Assembly (NCBI GenBank): GCA_019237415.1
Contig: JAFAHD010000058.1
Span: 1-36,978, forward strand
DNA length: 36,978 nucleotides
Source: Vulcanimicrobiota bacterium
GTDB lineage: Bacteria > Vulcanimicrobiota > Vulcanimicrobiia > Eremiobacterales > Eremiobacteraceae
Direction of reading: 5' to 3'
Shown: positions 7,961-15,316 of the stretch, one piece after another
Layout: each line of letters opens with the position of its first letter
Numbering within the stretch: position 1 is the stretch's first letter
Notes under the pieces: generated by a model
Told to the model about the DNA's origin: nothing
The model's input: only the letters and a program-made list of their open reading frames with translations
Databases searched by the model: none
Translations under genes and position numbers: made by a program

Positions 7961-8036
7961 GGGGATGTAGCTCAGCTGGTAGAGCACTTGCTTCGCATGT
8001 AAGGGGTCAGGGGTTCGAGTCCCCTCATCTCCACCA
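7961..8036 (+). tRNA. tRNA-Ala (anticodon CGC)
   Basis: The cloverleaf folds fully. Acceptor GGGGATG pairs with CATCTCC (one G-T pair), followed by an encoded ACCA. The D arm is GCTCAGCTGGTAGAGC. Anticodon stem CTTGC/GTAAG encloses TTCGCAT, giving anticodon CGC, which reads GCG (alanine). The T arm is AGGGG-TTCGAGT-CCCCT. It has 76 bases including CCA. GCG is a common alanine codon in this GC-rich window. Confidence 0.95.
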
Positions 8037-8089
8037 CCAACGCAGCGCCTGCAAGACTCCCGTCTCGTAGATCTTTGTTTAGGTGAACC

Positions 8090-8359
8090 ATGTGCCGAAA
8101 TATTCGTCCGCTCTTCAACTTTGAACCACCCGCGACGGACACGGAAGTACGCAACGCTTCGCTCCAATTCGTGCGCAAGATCTCAGGCTTTACGAAACCG
8201 TCTCATACGAACGAAGCCATATTCGATCGAGCTGTTGACGACATATCGTCTGTGGCGAGCCGTCTAATCGCCTCGCTCACCACGTCGGCGGCGCCACGAG
8301 ATCGCGAAGTCGTCGCCGCCAAAGCGAGGGCCCGAGCAGCGAAACGCTTCGCACGTTAG
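8090..8359 (+). CDS. DUF2277 family protein
   Basis: The 89-residue product begins MCRNIRPLFNFEPPATDTEV, the almost invariant opening of DUF2277, and continues with the conserved LQFVRKISGFTKPS and the end AAKARARAAKRFA. Length is standard for this single-domain family. It has no signal peptide and is predicted cytoplasmic and helical. Molecular function is unknown for the family. AGGTGA lies a few bases before the ATG. It follows the tRNA gene but there is no evidence of a shared role. Confidence 0.9.
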   Translation: MCRNIRPLFNFEPPATDTEVRNASLQFVRKISGFTKPSHTNEAIFDRAVDDISSVASRLIASLTTSAAPRDREVVAAKARARAAKRFAR

Positions 8360-8381
8360 TGGTTCAGCGCTGGGCGAACCA
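8360..8381. repeat. Short inverted repeat between convergent genes
   Basis: TGGTTC and GAACCA flank a 10-base loop right after the DUF2277 stop. There is no T tract on either side, so a terminator role is only a guess. Confidence 0.3.
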
Positions 8382-8432
8382 TTGCAGCAACGCGCTGCTG
8401 AGCGCCGCGTTCAGAGCGGCAACTCGCGAGCT

Positions 8433-9026
8433 CTAGGTGCTCGCGCTGTCGATGCCGCTGAACGACAAGAAGTAGATGATCATCACCCAGTAGATGACGT
8501 ACGACGCGATCGGCAAGAAGAACGCGAAGATGAGGCCGAGGGCGCGGATGTACAGCGAGAATCGGATGCGGCGATAGGTCGCGCGCGCAAGTTCGGGCGG
8601 CCCGTCCACCTGGTAGGCGCCGCTTTCGATGAGGTGACGCGCCATGAAGAACCCGATGACCGCGCCGATCAACAGCACGACCGAGTACAAGACTGCGGCC
8701 GCTGGAAGCGTCGGATAGGTGCCTGCCACATTGGTTGCGTACGGGATAAAGGCAGCCACGACCAGGAATGCAGTGTTCAACAAGATCGTCGTATGGTCGA
8801 GGACGCGCACGTCATGGAACATCGCGCTGTGCAGTCGCCAATAGTTCACGATGATGAAAAAGCTCAGCAGAAAGGCCAGCAGCTTCGGCCACTGCGATGT
8901 CAGCGCGTGCACGAGCTCAACGTTGCCCGCGTTGTCGAGGATCGGCACGGCGAAGTTCAAAACGAGCAGCGTCGCCGAAATGGCGAAGATTCCGTCTGCG
9001 AACTGCTCGAGTCGGGCGGGCGTCAT
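8433..9026 (-). CDS. TMEM175-like (DUF1211) potassium channel family membrane protein
   Basis: This 197-residue membrane protein has about six hydrophobic segments. The first helix carries RLEQFADGIFAISATLLVL, matching the TMEM175/DUF1211 signature R-x3-F-[SA]-D-G-x2-A-I-x2-T. Bacterial members form potassium-permeable channels as oligomers of single six-helix repeats; the length fits one repeat. The usual FSD tripeptide is FAD here. The start at 9026 places the signature at the very N-terminus, as is typical. No strong ribosome binding site is seen. It is divergent from the YdeI-like gene with a 78-base gap and convergent with DUF2277. Confidence 0.85.
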   Translation of the reverse strand: MTPARLEQFADGIFAISATLLVLNFAVPILDNAGNVELVHALTSQWPKLLAFLLSFFIIVNYWRLHSAMFHDVRVLDHTTILLNTAFLVVAAFIPYATNVAGTYPTLPAAAVLYSVVLLIGAVIGFFMARHLIESGAYQVDGPPELARATYRRIRFSLYIRALGLIFAFFLPIASYVIYWVMIIYFLSFSGIDSAST

Positions 9027-9104
9027 CGCTTCGTCTACGAAGATGTCTCGAAAGTGTCCTCCGCACGAAGATTCACTGCACTTCGCGGCTAACGTTAGGC
9101 TCTG

Positions 9105-9677
9105 ATGATAAGGGTGAGCGCGAAGTTGAAGAGATCAGTTCACGGGAAGAACGGCGCTGGTGGTCCAGCAGTCATCCGCTTCAAGGCCCGCTTGACCCGC
9201 CACCCGGACGTGGCGAAGAACGGTTCCTTGGGCTCGCTCGACGTTCCCAAGGCTGTCAGCGCGCGACTGAACGGCATGATCACGCTCGAAGGCACGATCA
9301 ACGGCCATCCGTTCCGAGCGCCGTTGGAACCAAACGCGTCGGGCGGTCATTGGTTGCGCGTGAACGACGCGATGCGCCGGGGCGCGGGCGCCAAGACCGG
9401 CGACATGGTTGCCCTCGCCGTGCTCGGACCAGAGCCTGAACCCGCCGTTCCTTCAGACCTGCGGATCGCATTTGCCGCTTCTAAGAGAGCGACGACGTTA
9501 TGGAAGGATCTCACGCGCATCGGCCGTCTTGATTACATCCGCTGGATTGACGCGGCCATGACCCCGCAGACCCGCGCACGCCGCGTCAGGCGCACCGTCG
9601 AACAGCTCGCCGAAGGAAAGCGCCGCCCGTGTTGCGTGAACGTCTACGAATTCATGCTGAGCCGGGTTCAACAATAG
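9105..9677 (+). CDS. YdeI/OmpD-associated family protein (DUF1905 + OmdA)
   Basis: The protein has 190 residues. After a short basic N-terminus, residues about 22-107 match DUF1905 (RFKARLTRHPD..., WLRVNDAMRRGAGAKTGDMV). Residues about 110-180 match the YdeI/OmpD-associated (OmdA) domain, with PSDLRIAFAASKRA and YIRWIDAAMTPQTRARRV. The two domains occur together in many bacteria; the family is loosely called bacteriocin-protection but its activity is not established. The ATG start follows the track; a GTG three codons later is possible. It stands alone, with decayed coding sequence downstream. Confidence 0.85.
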   Translation: MIRVSAKLKRSVHGKNGAGGPAVIRFKARLTRHPDVAKNGSLGSLDVPKAVSARLNGMITLEGTINGHPFRAPLEPNASGGHWLRVNDAMRRGAGAKTGDMVALAVLGPEPEPAVPSDLRIAFAASKRATTLWKDLTRIGRLDYIRWIDAAMTPQTRARRVRRTVEQLAEGKRRPCCVNVYEFMLSRVQQ

Positions 9678-9882
9678 CGTAGGCCGCAAGCCGAAACGTT
9701 CAGGCCGGGATCTGCGTTATCGCTGCCTAGCGGGAAACATCGTCAAGGATTGGGCCAGAGGCGTTACGCCCAACTGGGGCTTCGCGCTCAAGGGGACCAA
9801 TGAAGATACCGGCGCAAACGACAACGGCAGCTGTATGCTCGATTTCGATCCGAACGCGAGCCTGTCGATCGAATTCTATTGA
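9661..9882 (+). pseudogene. Decayed 3' end of a DNRLRE-like surface protein domain
   Basis: In the frame ending at TGA 9880-9882, the reading CLAGNIVKDWARGVTPNWGF then ALKGTNEDTGANDNGSCMLD and ending LSIEFY looks like the C-terminus of DNRLRE/carbohydrate-binding-like beta-sandwich domains, whose members typically end with a V-x-x-W-x-x-G-x-x-P-N-x-G-F pattern. The frame is open back to 9661 but has no ATG, GTG or TTG before the conserved part, and no domain start is present. I therefore read it as a truncated relic. The first 15 codons overlap the end of the YdeI-like gene and are not meaningful. The similarity is from memory and not a search. Confidence 0.55.
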
Positions 9883-9902
9883 TCTGAGCCGCCGAGGCTC
9901 GG

Positions 9903-10634
9903 CTACTTGTACTGGATCAGCTTTATCTCGATCTGGTAGTTGTTCGTGGTTTGGCGCGGCACGATGTTGGATACTTGGTTGACCAGCACCGGTATGCCGA
10001 TGCGCGGGTCGAACAAGATGTTCTCCTGTTGGCTGAAGGTCGTGTAGCGGCCGCCCTGCTGCTTGAGCGTGCCGTCCGACTTTATCAAGATGAGCGGCGG
10101 CTGCTCGGGGATCGTACCGTGTCCCTTCATCGAATACGTGCCGTTCCAGGTAGTGACCTGGCCCGCGAACCCGCGGTTCACGCTCGGCGCAAACGTCGCC
10201 TTGATGTTGTAGTTCGCATTCCAGCTGGCGTTCGGATTGCCGGACAAGGCGGCGAACACACTCTTGCCAAGCAGCGGAACGATCGACTGTTGGATACCGG
10301 TAAAATTATACGGCGCTTGGGAACACGTGACGTTACCGTTCGCGTAGAGCTCGCAGACCGAGCTCTGCTTGGGCTGCACCGCGTTCCACCACTCGTCCGT
10401 CGCCTTTACAGTGACGCCGCCGTCCGCCGCAGCGCCGACGAAGTCGATGGTCGTCTTGCCCGTGTTGTTTCCGGAACTCGCGGCCTTCTGGTTGTAGCCG
10501 AACTCGTACACCAGATGATGCACCGCGTGCGTTGCGGGTGCCGCCGCTGCGCCGGCGCCGGGCGTCGGTTGGGCAGACGCCGTCGATGCTGCGAGCATCG
10601 CAGCAATAACGAATGTGCCAATTCGCATACTCAT
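9903..10634 (-). CDS. Secreted hypothetical protein
   Basis: I start at ATG 10634 (MSMRIGTFVIAAMLAASTASA), with GGAGG 12 bases upstream; a second ATG at 10628 would also keep the signal peptide. The mature protein of about 220 residues is soluble and rich in Asn, Thr, Gly and aromatic residues, with strands such as HHLVYEFGYN and a C-terminus NNYQIEIKLIQYK. Two Cys in the middle (SVCELYANGNVTCSQ) could form a disulfide. I do not recognise a family. The gene lies 49 bases downstream of the rhomboid gene on the same strand and may share its transcript. Confidence 0.6.
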   Translation of the reverse strand: MSMRIGTFVIAAMLAASTASAQPTPGAGAAAAPATHAVHHLVYEFGYNQKAASSGNNTGKTTIDFVGAAADGGVTVKATDEWWNAVQPKQSSVCELYANGNVTCSQAPYNFTGIQQSIVPLLGKSVFAALSGNPNASWNANYNIKATFAPSVNRGFAGQVTTWNGTYSMKGHGTIPEQPPLILIKSDGTLKQQGGRYTTFSQQENILFDPRIGIPVLVNQVSNIVPRQTTNNYQIEIKLIQYK

Positions 10635-10683
10635 GAGTCCGATTGTCCTCCGCGACACGTTCACGAAGCAGGTGGCGTATGGT

Positions 10684-11361
10684 TCAGCTATCGGAGAGGT
10701 CTGCGCCTGCCGAGCTTGCCTGCCCGGGGGCCTCGAACAGTCGCGCCATCACCGCGCCAAAAATGAAGCCGCCGACATGGGCGAGGTAGGCCACGCCGCC
10801 GGTCTGCTGCGTACCCGCGACGGTACCGATGCTGATCAACTGAAGCAAGAACCACACACCGATCAGCAGCGCCGACGTGATGTACGCGACCCGCACGAAG
10901 ACAAAGATGACGAGCAGCGACCGGATCTGGTCGCGCGGGTAGGTGACGAGGAACGCGCCCATGACCGCCGCGATGGCTCCGCTCGCGCCGAGGTTTGGAA
11001 TCGTCGAATGCGGGTCGAACGCGACCTGCGTCAGCCCCGCAATGATGCCGCCCAGCAGATAGAATATCAAGTAGCGCCACCAGCCCATCGCGTCTTCGAT
11101 CTCGGGGCCGAACGCCCAGAAGAACACCATGTTCCCGATGATATGCGACCAGCTGCCGTGCATGAACATCGCCGTGAGCAGCGTTTCCAGGTGCTGGCCA
11201 GACGAGATGTTCGCAGGCACCATCGACCAGCGATCGACGAACGGCTGCCCGTAGATCAGCTCGACGATGAAAACGATGAAGTTGAGGACGATGATCGACA
11301 GCGTGACGACCGGAAAGTTCGTCGGACGTCGTGAAGCGTCGGTCAGCGGAACGACAGCCAT
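10684..11361 (-). CDS. Rhomboid-family intramembrane serine protease
   Basis: The 225-residue polytopic membrane protein has about six transmembrane helices. Catalytic Ser128 lies in GASGAIA and the partner His195 in AHVGGFIFG; the HGSWSHIIGN motif (about 69-78) is the usual rhomboid signature between TM1 and TM2. Rhomboids cleave transmembrane segments of other membrane proteins; the substrate is unknown. The start ATG 11361 has AAGGGGG just upstream. The gene is divergent from the LolA-like secreted protein. Confidence 0.93.
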   Translation of the reverse strand: MAVVPLTDASRRPTNFPVVTLSIIVLNFIVFIVELIYGQPFVDRWSMVPANISSGQHLETLLTAMFMHGSWSHIIGNMVFFWAFGPEIEDAMGWWRYLIFYLLGGIIAGLTQVAFDPHSTIPNLGASGAIAAVMGAFLVTYPRDQIRSLLVIFVFVRVAYITSALLIGVWFLLQLISIGTVAGTQQTGGVAYLAHVGGFIFGAVMARLFEAPGQASSAGADLSDS

Positions 11362-11441
11362 AGGCCCCCTTGAACAGCAGCCGCGCTCAGATTCGCCGGC
11401 TCGGCCGCAGTCCCCGCTCGACGAATCCGGAGGTGACAGCG

Positions 11442-12089
11442 ATGCATCGTATGGCTATTTGGATCTTCGCCGTTTGGACCGCGGCAACGGCGACCCCTGG
11501 GAGCTTGAGCGCGACCGACATCGTCAGCCGCATGGCCGCGTCGCGCACCGGGCTCAGCTCGTACTCGGTACCGATCCACTTCGATCTCTCTGTTCATAAG
11601 GGCGTAAGCGCCTCCGCCAAACTCGACGGCGTCCGGTATTTCCAACAACCCGACAAAGAAGTGCTCGTCATGAACTCGATGCCCTCGATCGCCAAGCAGT
11701 TCAAGTATCTCTACGAGGGCCTGGGCACTCCAGAGACGTGGCCGGCGCAATACGACATCAGCCGCGTTGACAATCCGGACCCCAAGGTTTACTCGCTCAA
11801 AGGCGTGCCGAAGAGCGCCGGCGGCATCAAGTACGTGCTCTTGGACGTTGCAAGCGACAACCTTGCGCCGATCGATGCGCACTGGTTCTATGCGAACGGC
11901 GGCACGGTGGCCATTCAGTATCGAAACGCCATGGTGCAGGGTCAGTATATGCTGCCGGCGTCCGAGACGATCGACATGAGCTTTCCGGAATACAAGGTGC
12001 ACGCGACCGGGACGTTCGGTGATTACAGCATCAACCAACCCATTCCGAACGCGATCTGGCAAGTGAGCCCGCAGCCGCTTCCTACGTAG
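11442..12089 (+). CDS. Secreted protein, possibly LolA-like
   Basis: ATG 11442 (MHRMAIWIFAVWTAATATPG) is preceded by GGAGGTGA with a 5-base spacer, so the earlier ATG of the track ORF is rejected. The protein is 215 residues with a signal peptide of about 24. The opening of the mature part, ATDIVSRMAASRTGLSSYSV, resembles the start of LolA-type outer-membrane lipoprotein-sorting proteins, and the rest is beta-strand-rich. The resemblance is weak and no function is claimed. Its 3' end overlaps the convergent TolB-like gene by 8 bases. Confidence 0.6.
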   Translation: MHRMAIWIFAVWTAATATPGSLSATDIVSRMAASRTGLSSYSVPIHFDLSVHKGVSASAKLDGVRYFQQPDKEVLVMNSMPSIAKQFKYLYEGLGTPETWPAQYDISRVDNPDPKVYSLKGVPKSAGGIKYVLLDVASDNLAPIDAHWFYANGGTVAIQYRNAMVQGQYMLPASETIDMSFPEYKVHATGTFGDYSINQPIPNAIWQVSPQPLPT

Positions 12090-13236
12090 TCGGGGCCGCG
12101 AGCGCGGAAGGGCACGACAGCGTCACCCAGATCGCCTCGCCCGACTGGCTGAACAAATCGGTCTGCACATCGCCGATGAAACGGCTGCCGTCGCTGCTCC
12201 ACGTGACCGTTCCGGCCCACACTGCTTTCGCGCTGGATTCCGGATGGCCGGGCGTGTTCAAGTACGTCAAACGCTGTTTGTGCGATCCGTCGGCATCCAT
12301 GACCCACCAGTCGGTTCCGGGCATGAGCGCGTTGAGCCGCGGCTTGACGTCGCGGTCGCTCATCCACGTAATGCGACCGTCCGGCGTGTACGATGGATGT
12401 TCGTTGTAGTCGCCGGAGGTCAGGGCTACGACCCTCGATGTCTCGAGATCGATCGAATAGATCTGGTTCAACCACCACTTTCCGGTCGCGTAGTCGCTTG
12501 TGAACACGATGCTGCGGGAATCGGGCGAAAAGCCGCCCATTTCGTAAAAGGCATCGCCGTTTGCGCGATAATCCCGGATGTTCCGCACGGACGGCACGCC
12601 GTTCGCGTCGACCACAAAGTCAGCGACGCGCAACACCCAATAGCCCATCGCCCGTTTCGCGCTCAGGAACTGGGGCGACCTGACGCGCGCAGTCCATGCC
12701 AACTTCCGACCGTCGGGCGAGAAGCGCGGGATTATCACTCCGTGACTTGAGTCGTTCGGCTCTTCGGTCAGCCGGTACAGGCGGGCGCCGTCAGGCGTGG
12801 CGACCCAGATGTCGGAATATCCCCCGAAGCCTGGAATCGCGTCCGCGTGGCTACCCGGATGCTTCGACTTTTCTGCAGAAAACGCGAGCCACGAACCGTC
12901 GGGGCGCCAGCCTGGCGAACCCGTGTTGCCCGAAGGCATCTGCGGATTATCTGCACCCAGCCGCACGTCACCGGTGCCGTCCGGATTGATGAGGTGCAAC
13001 TCGAAGAGACCCGTCGCGCCGCGCTTGGCATAGGCGACGCGGTCGAGCTGATGGTTCCACGCGACCATGTATCCATCAGAGAGGAACGGTGAGGTCGAGA
13101 CCGGCGGCCCGCATTGCGAAGCACGTGCGGCCGCGGGCGTCGACAGCACGACGGCGACCGCGCAAAACGCCGCGCTTAAGGCACAGGCGTTCGGTGCCCT
13201 CGTCAGCCGACGCAGGGAAAGAGCGACGTTCAGCAT
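12082..13236 (-). CDS. Secreted TolB-like/PD40 beta-propeller protein
   Basis: The 384-residue protein has an N-terminal export signal (about residues 15-40, ALSAAFCAVAVVLSTPAAARA). Repeated PD40/WD40-like blades follow, visible as WRPDGSWLAFSAE, FSPDGRKLAWTA, FSPDSRSIVFTSD, YTPDGRITWMSD and WSSDGSRFIG. These are typical of TolB-type six-bladed propellers that mediate protein contacts in the envelope. No protease domain is fused. The start codon at 13236 lies only 12 bases from the divergent kup start and has no clear ribosome binding site, so it may be leaderless or begin further in. Confidence 0.85.
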   Translation of the reverse strand: MLNVALSLRRLTRAPNACALSAAFCAVAVVLSTPAAARASQCGPPVSTSPFLSDGYMVAWNHQLDRVAYAKRGATGLFELHLINPDGTGDVRLGADNPQMPSGNTGSPGWRPDGSWLAFSAEKSKHPGSHADAIPGFGGYSDIWVATPDGARLYRLTEEPNDSSHGVIIPRFSPDGRKLAWTARVRSPQFLSAKRAMGYWVLRVADFVVDANGVPSVRNIRDYRANGDAFYEMGGFSPDSRSIVFTSDYATGKWWLNQIYSIDLETSRVVALTSGDYNEHPSYTPDGRITWMSDRDVKPRLNALMPGTDWWVMDADGSHKQRLTYLNTPGHPESSAKAVWAGTVTWSSDGSRFIGDVQTDLFSQSGEAIWVTLSCPSALAAPTT

Positions 13237-13248
13237 TAGAGGCCGCCC

Positions 13249-15117
13249 ATGTCCAAGCTCCGCGATCGCAACCTTCCGTTGGTCATCGCGGCGCTTGGCG
13301 TGGTGTTCGGCGACATCGGCACCAGTCCGCTATACACGCTCCCCTCCTGCTTCACGTTCAGCGGCGCGCACCCAGTGCGCGAGGACATTCTCGGCATTTG
13401 CTCTTTGATCGTGTGGGCGCTCATCATCGTCGTCTGCATCAAGTATATCGGGTTCATCATGAAGGTGGATCACGACGGCGAAGGCGGCATCCTCGCGCTG
13501 CTGGCACTTGCCGGAAAGCCGAGCGGCCGCGGTGGTCTGGTCGCCACGGGGCTGCTCACCACGATCGTCGTCGTCGGCGCCGCCATGCTGTTCGGCGATG
13601 GCATCATCACGCCCGCCATTTCCGTGATCTCAGCGGTCGAAGGCTTGGGCGTCGCGTCGTCAGCGTTCAACGCCTGGATCGTGCCGATCTCGGTTGTCAT
13701 CCTCATCATCTTGTTCGCGATTCAAGTGCGAGGCACCGAACGGGTCGGCCGCCTGTTCGGGCCGGCGATGATCGTGTGGTTCTTATCGATCGGCATCGCC
13801 GGCGCCATCGCGATCGCGCGCAATCCCAGCGTGCTGTGGGCGATCGATCCCCGGCATGCGCTAACCTTCGCGCAGCACCACGGACCTGGTGGGTTCCTCG
13901 TCTTAGGGGGCGTGGTCTTGGCGGTGACCGGCGTCGAGGCGCTCTACGCCGATCTTTCGCATTTCGGCCGGGCGCCGATCGTGCGCGCGTGGTACTTGTT
14001 TGTCTTTCCGCCTTGCGTGCTCTCGTATCTCGGACAGGGCGCGAACCTCGAAATGCATCCTGACGCCTTGAACAATTCGTTCTACGCGCTCACTCCGGGA
14101 TGGACACTCATGCCCATGGTGGTGGTCGCGACGATCGCCACGGTGATCGCCTCGCAAGCGCTGATCTCGGGGGCCTTCACGCTGGTGGAGCAGGCGATCC
14201 ATCTCGGTCTGTCCCCACGAATCGAGGTCCGCCACACCTCGCGGCGCATCATTGGGCAGGTGTATTTGCCGGGCGTCGCCTGGGCGCTTGCGGTCGGATG
14301 CATCCTGCTCACCGTGACGTTCCGGACGAGCGCGCACCTCGCCGCCGCATTCGGTCTCGCCGTTTCGATGACGATGTTGGCGACCGACGTGGCGTTCTAC
14401 GCGGTCATCACGCGCGTTCTGCACTGGAAACGCTACGTCGCGATTCCACTCGTGTTGTTCTTCGTGATCGTGGACGGCTCGTTCGTGCTCGCCGGCTTGC
14501 CGAAGTTCGCCGAGGGAGCGTGGCTGCCGCTGGCGATCGCCGCAGTCCTGAGCACCGTCTCGTTGACGTGGCTTGAAGGACGCAAGCGCCTGCACGCCGC
14601 GCTCGCGGCGCAACAGACGCCGGTTGAAGAGGTCATCAAGACCATCCACCGCGAGAGCGGCCTGCCGGTGGAGACGATGGTGTTCCTCACGCCTGACCCA
14701 AATGGCGTGCCGTTCGTCGCTTCGCATCGCTGGATACGCGAACGCGCGCGCAACGAACGGATCATCCTGCTCCACCTCGCGCCGGTTCGACAACCGTACA
14801 TCACTGACGACAACCGAGTGACGGTGGAGACGTTGTCGCCACAACTCGTACGAGTGCGCGGGCGGTTCGGCTTCATGGAGCCCCCGCGCATCGAGCCCGT
14901 TCTGCGCGCGTGCGAAACGCAGGGGCTGGGCATCGACAACCCCGAGACGTCGTTCTTCTACGCAGATCCAAAGATCGTGGCCGGAGGCGATCGCGGATTC
15001 CCAGGCTGGCGGCGTTGGCTGTTCGCCGTACTCTCGCGAAACTCGCGCCCGCTGCCCGACGATCTGCAAATCCCGCCCGAACGCCGCGTCGAACTCGGCG
15101 TCACCGTCGCGCTGTAG
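13249..15117 (+). CDS. kup: Kup-family potassium uptake protein
   Basis: The 622-residue protein matches the usual Kup length. It opens with the family signature VIAALGVVFGDIGTSPLYT and keeps VDHDGEGGILALLAL and FGDGIITPAISVISAVEG. Twelve hydrophobic segments precede a cytoplasmic C-terminal domain of about 170 residues (RESGLPVETMVFLTPDPNGV onward). Kup imports potassium with protons across the inner membrane. A GAGG motif lies upstream of the ATG. The gene appears monocistronic. Confidence 0.95.
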   Translation: MSKLRDRNLPLVIAALGVVFGDIGTSPLYTLPSCFTFSGAHPVREDILGICSLIVWALIIVVCIKYIGFIMKVDHDGEGGILALLALAGKPSGRGGLVATGLLTTIVVVGAAMLFGDGIITPAISVISAVEGLGVASSAFNAWIVPISVVILIILFAIQVRGTERVGRLFGPAMIVWFLSIGIAGAIAIARNPSVLWAIDPRHALTFAQHHGPGGFLVLGGVVLAVTGVEALYADLSHFGRAPIVRAWYLFVFPPCVLSYLGQGANLEMHPDALNNSFYALTPGWTLMPMVVVATIATVIASQALISGAFTLVEQAIHLGLSPRIEVRHTSRRIIGQVYLPGVAWALAVGCILLTVTFRTSAHLAAAFGLAVSMTMLATDVAFYAVITRVLHWKRYVAIPLVLFFVIVDGSFVLAGLPKFAEGAWLPLAIAAVLSTVSLTWLEGRKRLHAALAAQQTPVEEVIKTIHRESGLPVETMVFLTPDPNGVPFVASHRWIRERARNERIILLHLAPVRQPYITDDNRVTVETLSPQLVRVRGRFGFMEPPRIEPVLRACETQGLGIDNPETSFFYADPKIVAGGDRGFPGWRRWLFAVLSRNSRPLPDDLQIPPERRVELGVTVAL

Positions 15118-15316
15118 CGACGCGTGCGCGCCAATGCGGCGCTTGCTCGCTGAGCATTCGAGTGGCTGCGCGCTCAATGCATTCACCAAGTCTCCTCTCA
15201 CGCAGCTTTAAATCGAATCGTGGTATGCTGTTGATGACGCGGACGTTATGTCTGTGCAAGGGGTCCATGAACGGAGGGTGCGTTAGATACGAACGTGACC
15301 CCGCTAGGAGACTCTC
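15118..15316 (+). other. Intergenic leader of the FecR-type gene
   Basis: This 199-base gap ends in AGGAG six bases before the FecR gene start. The only promoter-like element I see is the extended -10 at 15221-15229. Short inverted segments (GCGCGCC, GCGGCGC) follow the kup stop without a T tract. Confidence 0.4.
15221..15229 (+). promoter_or_regulatory. Candidate extended -10 element upstream of the FecR gene
   Basis: TGGTATGCT has the TG-N-TATNNT form of an extended -10. The same GGTATGCT string is in the tRNA-Ala promoter at 7931. No good -35 is present, as is often so for extended -10 promoters. It would give a leader of about 80 bases. Confidence 0.35.

Noticed and set aside
7937-8178. 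Minus-strand ORFs (76 and 68 aa) with GDEGTRTPDPLHAKQVLYQL
   Set aside because: These are the well-known false translations of the antisense strand of a tRNA gene; the tRNA-Ala at 7961-8036 explains them fully.
9800-9982. 60-aa plus ORF MKIPAQTTTAAV
   Set aside because: It is in a different frame from the recognisable DNRLRE-like relic and runs into the antisense of the next gene.
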